DNA of 21,165 nucleotides from Chara braunii (Eukaryota; Streptophyta; Charophyceae; Charales; Characeae): contig BFEA01000218.1 in NCBI GenBank assembly GCA_003427395.1, positions 2,096,803 to 2,117,967 of the forward strand. The letters are read 5' to 3'. Made by a program: the position numbers and the translations under genes. Below the pieces are notes generated by a model. The model made no database searches and had not been told where the DNA came from. It was given only the letters and a program-made list of their open reading frames with translations. This document shows positions 16,381 through 21,165 of the stretch, in pieces; position 1 is the stretch's first letter; each line of letters opens with the position of its first letter.

Positions 16381-17187
16381 ATATACAGTTTTGTATTGAA
16401 GTTAAAAAACCTTATTATATTATTTTGTTCTCCTAAACCTAGCCAGCCCCATGCTCCAGGATCCAGTATAGGCAATGGGTATTAAGGGTCCACAAAGCAT
16501 AGCTTGATAGCTTTGTTACTTATCCCAGGTTACCTTCACCTTGACATGTGTTTCCTATTCCCTCAGTGATTGCCCAAATGGTTCATCCATTTGAACGAGT
16601 TTGGTCATGTGGTACCACTTAGCCAAGGATCCCACTATCTTTGACCGTCTAAGTCGTATGAAACTAGTTTATAGTAGATTGGATTATTGTGCGGAGGTTT
16701 TGACATATACCAAGTGCTCAGTGGGTCTGTGGCATCTGCTTCCAAAATGCATTCCATTATGTTGGGATGGAGTCGATCATTAAATCTCTATTTTCTTTCA
16801 CCTGATGCAGGTTTCTCAGTTTCTTCCGAATTACTCGTAGGAAGAATCAGCCCCCTGTATTGTTATTCCAGAGATTCTGAATGTGAAGGATACCTCGTTG
16901 AATTCAACTATCTCCAAAAGTTTCAGGCTGCTTGTTGGCTCGGAAGCGTCACCCATCATTTTATGTAATCTTAGGATTATCGAACAGAGGCTGGTTCATA
17001 ACTTATTCCTTGGTGACTGACTCAATCCAAACATTTGGCTTAACTTTCTTCCACGCCTTGACCACTCTCGCCCATAATGGAGATCGAATTTCCGATTCAA
17101 GTAAAATTTCAGTTGAAGGCATAGTCATACATCATGTGGTCGTTGCAGGTCTCATTCCTGTGAGAGGATATAGTCCTTTATCTAAAT
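16381..17187 (-). pseudogene. LINE region between thumb and zinc-knuckle, heavily decayed
   Basis: No long frame survives on the minus strand. A fragment reading RFFNFNTKLYILQPSRLPKT lies at about 16,350-16,410, just before the zinc-knuckle. The assignment rests on position between two recognised parts and continuous base composition. The short plus-strand frames here (93 and 100 codons) have no motif. Confidence 0.5.
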
Positions 17188-17730
17188 TCAATGCTCCTGC
17201 CCATCATGTTTTGCAACCCGCACTACCCATTTAGAAATAAGCAAGTAGTTATGCATTTCCAGGTCACAAAACCCCAAGTCACCCTCCATCCTATTGAAGG
17301 TTATCAATTCCCAAACTAACTTCGAAATAAAGCATCCCTCTTTCTCTGATTTGGGTTTCCAGATAAATATTGTCGTTAATCTCATTACAAAGAAGACCAT
17401 GGATTGACCTAGCATCCTTACCTACAAAGTGAGAGGAGTAATGCATTCATGACCATTGTTCTACCAAATATCGACAGATGGGGGGTCGAGCCCCAGGATT
17501 TGACTCTACTAACCATCTTATTCTACAAAATCTCCTCTTGGACATTTTGACACTCATCCATAACCACCATAACCCCCATAAATCTTTTCGCTTCCCCCTG
17601 CTCAATTCTCGTAATTATCCAATCTGTTTGCAAATAAAGGTTATGGGGAAGGAAGTATACCGATTTCTTCCAGTTAACTGCCGCTTCGGATAAGGTAGCA
17701 TACTCATCCAACAGGTTCTTCAAAGCTTAT
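17188..17730 (-). pseudogene. LINE reverse transcriptase thumb / post-RT region
   Basis: Frame 17,723-17,523 reads LLDEYATLSEAAVNWKKSVY and later EAKRFMGVMV, the post-motif-C block typical of LINE RTs (L-G-V segment). Frame 17,415-17,188 contains WELITFNRMEGDLGFCDLEM and LLISKWVVRV, the conserved GGLGxxDLxxxNxALLxKW-type block. The two are separated by frameshifts. Confidence 0.8.
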
Positions 17731-18554
17731 AACGACTCTCTCAAATTATCACAAATTGTAAATAGGTCATCTTCAAGAGTTTTTACCTTACATTCTCCAT
17801 TGGGCGGTGTTGGGCCTTTGATATATAGTTGATGTATGAGATTACAGATAATGACCTTTAACTGGAGAACAAACATTAGGGGGCGATATGACAGCCCTGT
17901 CTTAGGGAGCAAGTAAACGTAAAGGATTCAAATAAAAACCCATTTACTATTACTACCGCTGTGGAGTGAGTGTAAAGAGTTACTCCCCACATACATAAAA
18001 TATCCGCAAATCCCATCTTTCTCGGAGTGACTAGGACAAAGGTCCAATTTGCTCTATTATAAGTCTTTTTCAGGTCTAGCAATAACATTTTTTTGTGGTC
18101 TCTGCTTATTCTCAATTAGAATGTTGTCGAATATAGATCGCCCTTGAACAAATGTTGCTTGATATTATCCCACCAGGGCAGGGAGGTACTTGCTAAGTTT
18201 ACGTGTCAATGCCTTAGCTAATAACTTGTACGATATGTTCAGTATGAAGATTGAACGTCAGTTACGAATCTCGTCCTTCTGTTTTTTTTTGTACAACAAC
18301 ATGATCACGCCATGTCTCATACTAGTTGATAGGTCCGAACCTTCTTGAATGTCATTAAACATTTCCACTAACGGATGGGCTACCTCAGGCCAAACATCTG
18401 AGTAATATTCTGTTGTAAGGCCATCTGACCCTAGAGCTTTGCCACGCGCCATTGATTTGAGAGTTGTGCGTAGTTCAGTCTTTGTTAACGGGCGGTTTAA
18501 ATCCAAGAGCCCAAAAACCAACATTTTAGTCTTCACTAGATCCTGGAGATTCAA
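17727..18554 (-). pseudogene. LINE reverse transcriptase catalytic core
   Basis: Motifs run in order on the minus strand. LTKTELRTTLKSMARGKALG then SDGL (fingers); SMRHGVIMLLYKK; EIRN then a stop where W is expected, then SIFILNISYKLLAKALTRKL; ATFVQGRSIFDNILIE; LLLDLKKTYNRANW (motif A, catalytic D of LDL kept, FD-type D changed to N); SLRQGCHIAP (motif B); a frameshift near 17,912; and KTLEDDLFTICDN (motif C, both Asp kept but the preceding A replaced by E). The domain copied element RNA into DNA at the target. Stops and frameshifts make it dead. Confidence 0.9.
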
Positions 18555-18999
18555 TAAATGTACCTACCCTATCTGTAGATCATTTGGGTCCTGTCTAGAC
18601 GTGAGTATGTTGTGAAAGTATATCTCAGCATACCTACACATGCCTATAGAGGATCTGGCCACCGACGCTTTTTATTCGAATGGATGTGATAAAGCCTTCA
18701 TCTCTTGATGTTTGAAGCGAGGGATGAGGCGTTGGAATCTTTGTTGCTTCATCCTATCCCCCGTTTCGATGTCTTTTATCGTTAAGAATCCGCACCATCT
18801 ATCATATTTTCACCCACAAATGTCTATAGAGGATCTGGTCACCTACACTTTTTCTTCGAATAGATGTGATAAAACCTTCATCTCCTTATGTTTGAAGCGA
18901 GGGAGGAGGCGCATGAAGGTTTGTTTGTTCATCCTATCCCCCGTTTCGATGTCTTTTATCGTTAAGATTCCACATCATCTATCTGATTTTTTTTTCTGA
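18555..18999 (-). pseudogene. LINE linker with 180-bp tandem duplication
   Basis: Two copies of a segment encoding CGILTIKDIETGDRM ... PRFKHKEMKVLSH lie head to tail. The motif corresponds to the linker block ending in GDR(x)TKxFF that precedes the RT in these LINEs. The copy nearer the RT continues into CRYAEIYFHNILTSRQDPND, the normal lead-in to the fingers domain. Confidence 0.7.
18637..18996. repeat. 180-bp tandem duplication inside the LINE
   Basis: CTATAGAGGATCTGG occurs at 18,644 and 18,824, and CATCCTATCCCCCGTTTCGA then TGTCTTTTATCGTTAAGA also recurs at an offset of exactly 180. Copies are roughly 85% identical by eye. Because 180 is a multiple of three, the duplication preserved the reading frame when it arose. 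Confidence 0.9.
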
Positions 19000-19007
19000 A
19001 TTGCGTC

Positions 19008-19498
19008 TCATTTCTGCATTCTGCTCGCTCTCTCGATTGCCCACGAGCGAGCTTCCATTGAGGCGTGGGGTAATTCTGCAATTCTCACTTCCACTTCCTC
19101 TACAACCTCTTTCGTTGACATCTCTTCTTTATTATCACTCAAGGCCAGCATCCACGAAAAGATACTCGACATACTGGAGATGAAGAATGTACCAGCATCC
19201 CACCACTCCTGTGTAGATTGGAACCATGCCTTGCGCTTATTCCAACCCTGCAGTTGCTTGACGACCCACTCCCTAACCCCCGGGTCTCTGATGGTAAGCT
19301 CGTTTAACCTAAAAAACCTTTTTCCCATTTTGGTTCTTCCCCCCATAGGAAACTTACGACCACTGGGTTATGATCTAATAAGGGATGTGGCTCCATATCT
19401 ACCAACACCGTGTTATCCCATATTGACTTACTTGTGAGAAAAAAGTTTAGGCGGCGTATGACCACTCGTTTGCCATAAATCCAACGGAGAAATTTCAT
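19008..19498 (-). pseudogene. LINE endonuclease C-terminus and linker
   Basis: Frame 19,498-19,304 reads RRLNFFLTSKSIWDNTVLVD then MEPHPLLDHNPVVVSF, the end of the endonuclease. The catalytic SDH motif has become LDH (TTA where a TCA-type Ser codon is expected). A frameshift at about 19,330 leads into KRFFRLNELTIRDPG and VVKQLQGWNKRKAWFQSTQE, the linker that normally follows. The 112-codon linker frame is the longest intact one in this element. Confidence 0.85.
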
Positions 19499-19977
19499 AG
19501 AATTAAATAATAATTCTATAGTAAAATTATCATCTAAATTTCATTTTTTCATTCCATCTTAAAAAATGTCATTCCAATTTTAATTTTTTTTATCTTATAT
19601 GTAAACTTTCATTCCAAGAATAGGGTATCCCTTCTTATTTGGACTGCATGCTAAAGATGGAATGAAAGTTTGGATGAGTTCATGAAATATTTTAATTGGA
19701 CTGTCATTCTAAGTAAGGATTTACAGTCATAAATAGGTCAATGAAATCCAAATTAGAAGATATTTATTGTAGTAGAATGAAAATTTAATTAAAACATTTC
19801 ATAAACTCGTCCAGACTTTCATTCTATCTTGAACAAATAGATGTAGTTGGAAGGAAAAACTCATATTTAGACGGGAACTTATCAGATAAAACTGAAAATT
19901 TAAAAATTGGACGAACATTGAAAATATAATTTATAAATATGAAGGATTTTTTTTTTATGAAATGTTTTTTCAACTTT
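19497..19977. mobile_element. 481-bp AT-rich insertion within the LINE endonuclease
   Basis: The insertion interrupts the endonuclease between FTWYSSQF and the RRLNFFL block and is flanked by AATTTC on both sides (19,491-19,496 and 19,978-19,983), a likely 6 bp target-site duplication. It contains an internal 44 bp inverted repeat (19,654-19,697 with 19,787-19,830; 39 of 44 match, all five differences transitions) and many copies of the word TTCATTC or its complement GAATGAA. The left end is TAGAATTA-AATAA-TAATTCTA. It is non-coding. Its class is unknown: a snap-back or MITE-type DNA element fits best. Confidence 0.6.
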
Positions 19978-19983
19978 AATTTC

Positions 19984-20548
19984 TCTTGGGAATTTTTCTG
20001 TTGAATTGGGACGAGTACCATGTAAAGCCTGTGTTGTCGGACGATGGAAGTTAGTACACATCTTGGCGATCCAACTCAATTATCAGTTTGGATAGATCGT
20101 CCTAATCCTGACCTATTTGTCTTGTTTAAAACAGAGGATTCAAGTCGTTAAGTGACACATTCTAATCACCGACAATAATCATACTATCTTTGTTCACAAT
20201 CACATCCATCAATAAATCGGAAAAAAAAATGCATTCGAATTTGTCTGTCGGAGCATAAATCGTTACCACTGCATATTCAATCCTTGTCATGCAAAGCTTG
20301 ATCCAAACCCACTTTCAACACACACCGAAGTTGTAGTTTAATATCTCAATGGCCGAAACCCCAATTTATGGGTCATCCCACCAGACACCTAGGGATTGAA
20401 TTTTTGACTTGTCTAATTCCATTTTTAGTATGCACATAACTTGGATCTAATTATTGTGCATCCATTATTAAAGACTACGATGTCTGTCCCTACCGCTTTT
20501 GTCACACAACCCCCTAACGTTCCATGTGGCTACTTTAACGTTCACCAT
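19984..20548 (-). pseudogene. LINE endonuclease N-terminal part
   Basis: A single minus-strand frame can be followed from MVNVKVATWNVRGL at 20,548 to NTGFTWYSSQFN near 20,005, broken by about ten stops. Recognisable blocks are TWNVRG (first metal-binding Asn region), AVVTIYAPTDKFEC, MIIVGD-stop-NVSLNDLNP (GDxN motif with a stop where W or F is expected), and GFTWYS. The Glu of the usual QET motif is not clearly preserved. The domain nicks target DNA to prime reverse transcription. Confidence 0.8.
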
Positions 20549-20989
20549 TCATGAGAGAGACACTCGACTTAAACTGATACGGACCGAGGGGACATATAAC
20601 TGGGATGAAGATTGCACGTTCAAGTTACCTATCGCTTGAGAACCCATATCCCACCACAGAGTAAAGGCTACTTGGAATTGAATTTACGAAAAAGGCTTAT
20701 TTTTAAGGATTTTTGTCCATAGTTTACCTGAAAATTATGCATTCATGTCATCCAGGACAGTTAATCTATGAAGTTCCTAGCAATCGAGAGTAGGTTAATA
20801 ATTTTTTTTTTCTCTTCATGATACCACCATTTTACTAACAGTTTTCTATTAGCAATGAAACTTTTACTTACTTCAAGAACATGTTCTCATCATGATTTTG
20901 AAAAGTTTTAAGGTGAACACCTATTATCCTTTACTGGTGAAGTAGACTTGGAAAAACAAAAGTCACCATGGAGAGAGCAAGGGGTGGGG
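20549..20989. other. No gene recognised; upstream of the LINE ORF2 start
   Basis: AT-rich sequence. If the LINE has an ORF1 it should lie here or beyond on the minus strand, but I see no cysteine-knuckle or coiled-coil signature and only short frames. The LINE may be 5'-truncated or single-ORF, or ORF1 may be too decayed to see. Confidence 0.45.
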
Positions 20990-21165
20990 GGGGTCGTTTA
21001 ATGGTATTCATTATCTTCACCACTTCAGTTTTTTCACGTTTTTCATCACACGTTGGAGTGACAAGCATAGGGAGGAGGGGCGAGGGGGTCATTTCAGGGT
21101 GTTCACTATCTTCACCACTTCAGTTTTTTCACGTTTTTCATCACAGATATGAGTGGCAAGCCAAG
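20990..21165. repeat. 95-bp minisatellite reaching the window edge
   Basis: Two units start at GGGGTC (20,990 and 21,085). Both contain ATCTTCACCACTTCAGTTTT then TTCACGTTTTTCATCACA at an offset of 95. The second unit is cut by the window end, so copy number is unknown. Confidence 0.85.

Larger units (their letters stand above)
15760..20548 (-). mobile_element. Decayed LINE (non-LTR retrotransposon), ORF2 remnant
   Basis: Read on the minus strand, the domains lie in the standard order: apurinic-type endonuclease, linker, reverse transcriptase, thumb, and cysteine/histidine zinc-knuckle. The encoded protein would nick target DNA and copy the element RNA into it. At about 4.8 kb, including a 481 bp insertion, the size suits a full ORF2. 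The likely start is ATG at 20,548-20,546, giving MVNVKVATWNVRGL, the usual endonuclease opening. Many stops and at least half a dozen frameshifts make it non-functional. The RT and zinc-knuckle style resembles plant and charophyte LINEs. ORF1 was not found upstream (20,549-20,989). Confidence 0.85.

Overview
This window looks like intergenic DNA from a large, repeat-loaded eukaryotic nuclear genome. I find no intact protein-coding gene, no rRNA and no free-standing tRNA gene. Every long open frame between 1 and about 15,000 is low-complexity (Ser/Leu, Lys/Asn or Glu/Gly runs) and follows from microsatellites or purine/pyrimidine-rich tracts. The best taxonomic clue is a decayed non-LTR retrotransposon on the minus strand. 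Its endonuclease, reverse transcriptase and C-terminal zinc-knuckle (zf-RVT) region resemble the LINEs of green plants and charophyte algae. With the abundant microsatellites and tRNA-derived SINEs, my guess is a streptophyte such as a charophyte alga (Chara-like). That is inference and cannot be confirmed from the sequence alone.

Layout. 1-2,400: tandem repeats, a 0.6 kb pyrimidine-rich minisatellite and a (CA)n array. 2,425-7,890: three related elements that carry hammerhead-ribozyme-like sequence. Copies A (2,425-2,656) and B (7,658-7,890) share a roughly 235 bp layout ending in a type III hammerhead-like fold. Copy C (5,331-5,649) is a large inverted repeat with the same core on both strands and a C19(CT)n apex. 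Between and after them lie purine-rich tracts, a 52 bp tandem repeat, a 311 bp terminal-inverted-repeat element in A-rich DNA, and a 110 bp pogo-like MITE. 8,100-11,750: purine-rich DNA, four copies in total of one tRNA-derived SINE (one of them at 3,464), two more copies of the 110 bp MITE family, a GGAGAGTA-type minisatellite and a second SINE with a 72-nt tRNA-like head. 11,750-14,900: mostly unassigned DNA with short tandem and inverted repeats.

15,760-20,548 (minus strand): the LINE open reading frame 2 remnant, in the order endonuclease, linker, reverse transcriptase, thumb, zf-RVT. It carries many stops and frameshifts, a 180 bp tandem duplication (exactly 60 codons) in the linker, and a 481 bp AT-rich insertion inside the endonuclease flanked by a 6 bp direct repeat. 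The window ends in a 95 bp minisatellite.

Nothing here works together as a pathway. The biology is transposon layering: LINE remnant, SINEs, MITEs and a small family of possibly self-cleaving elements that repeatedly lie next to simple-sequence DNA. The hammerhead-like family is the item most worth following up.
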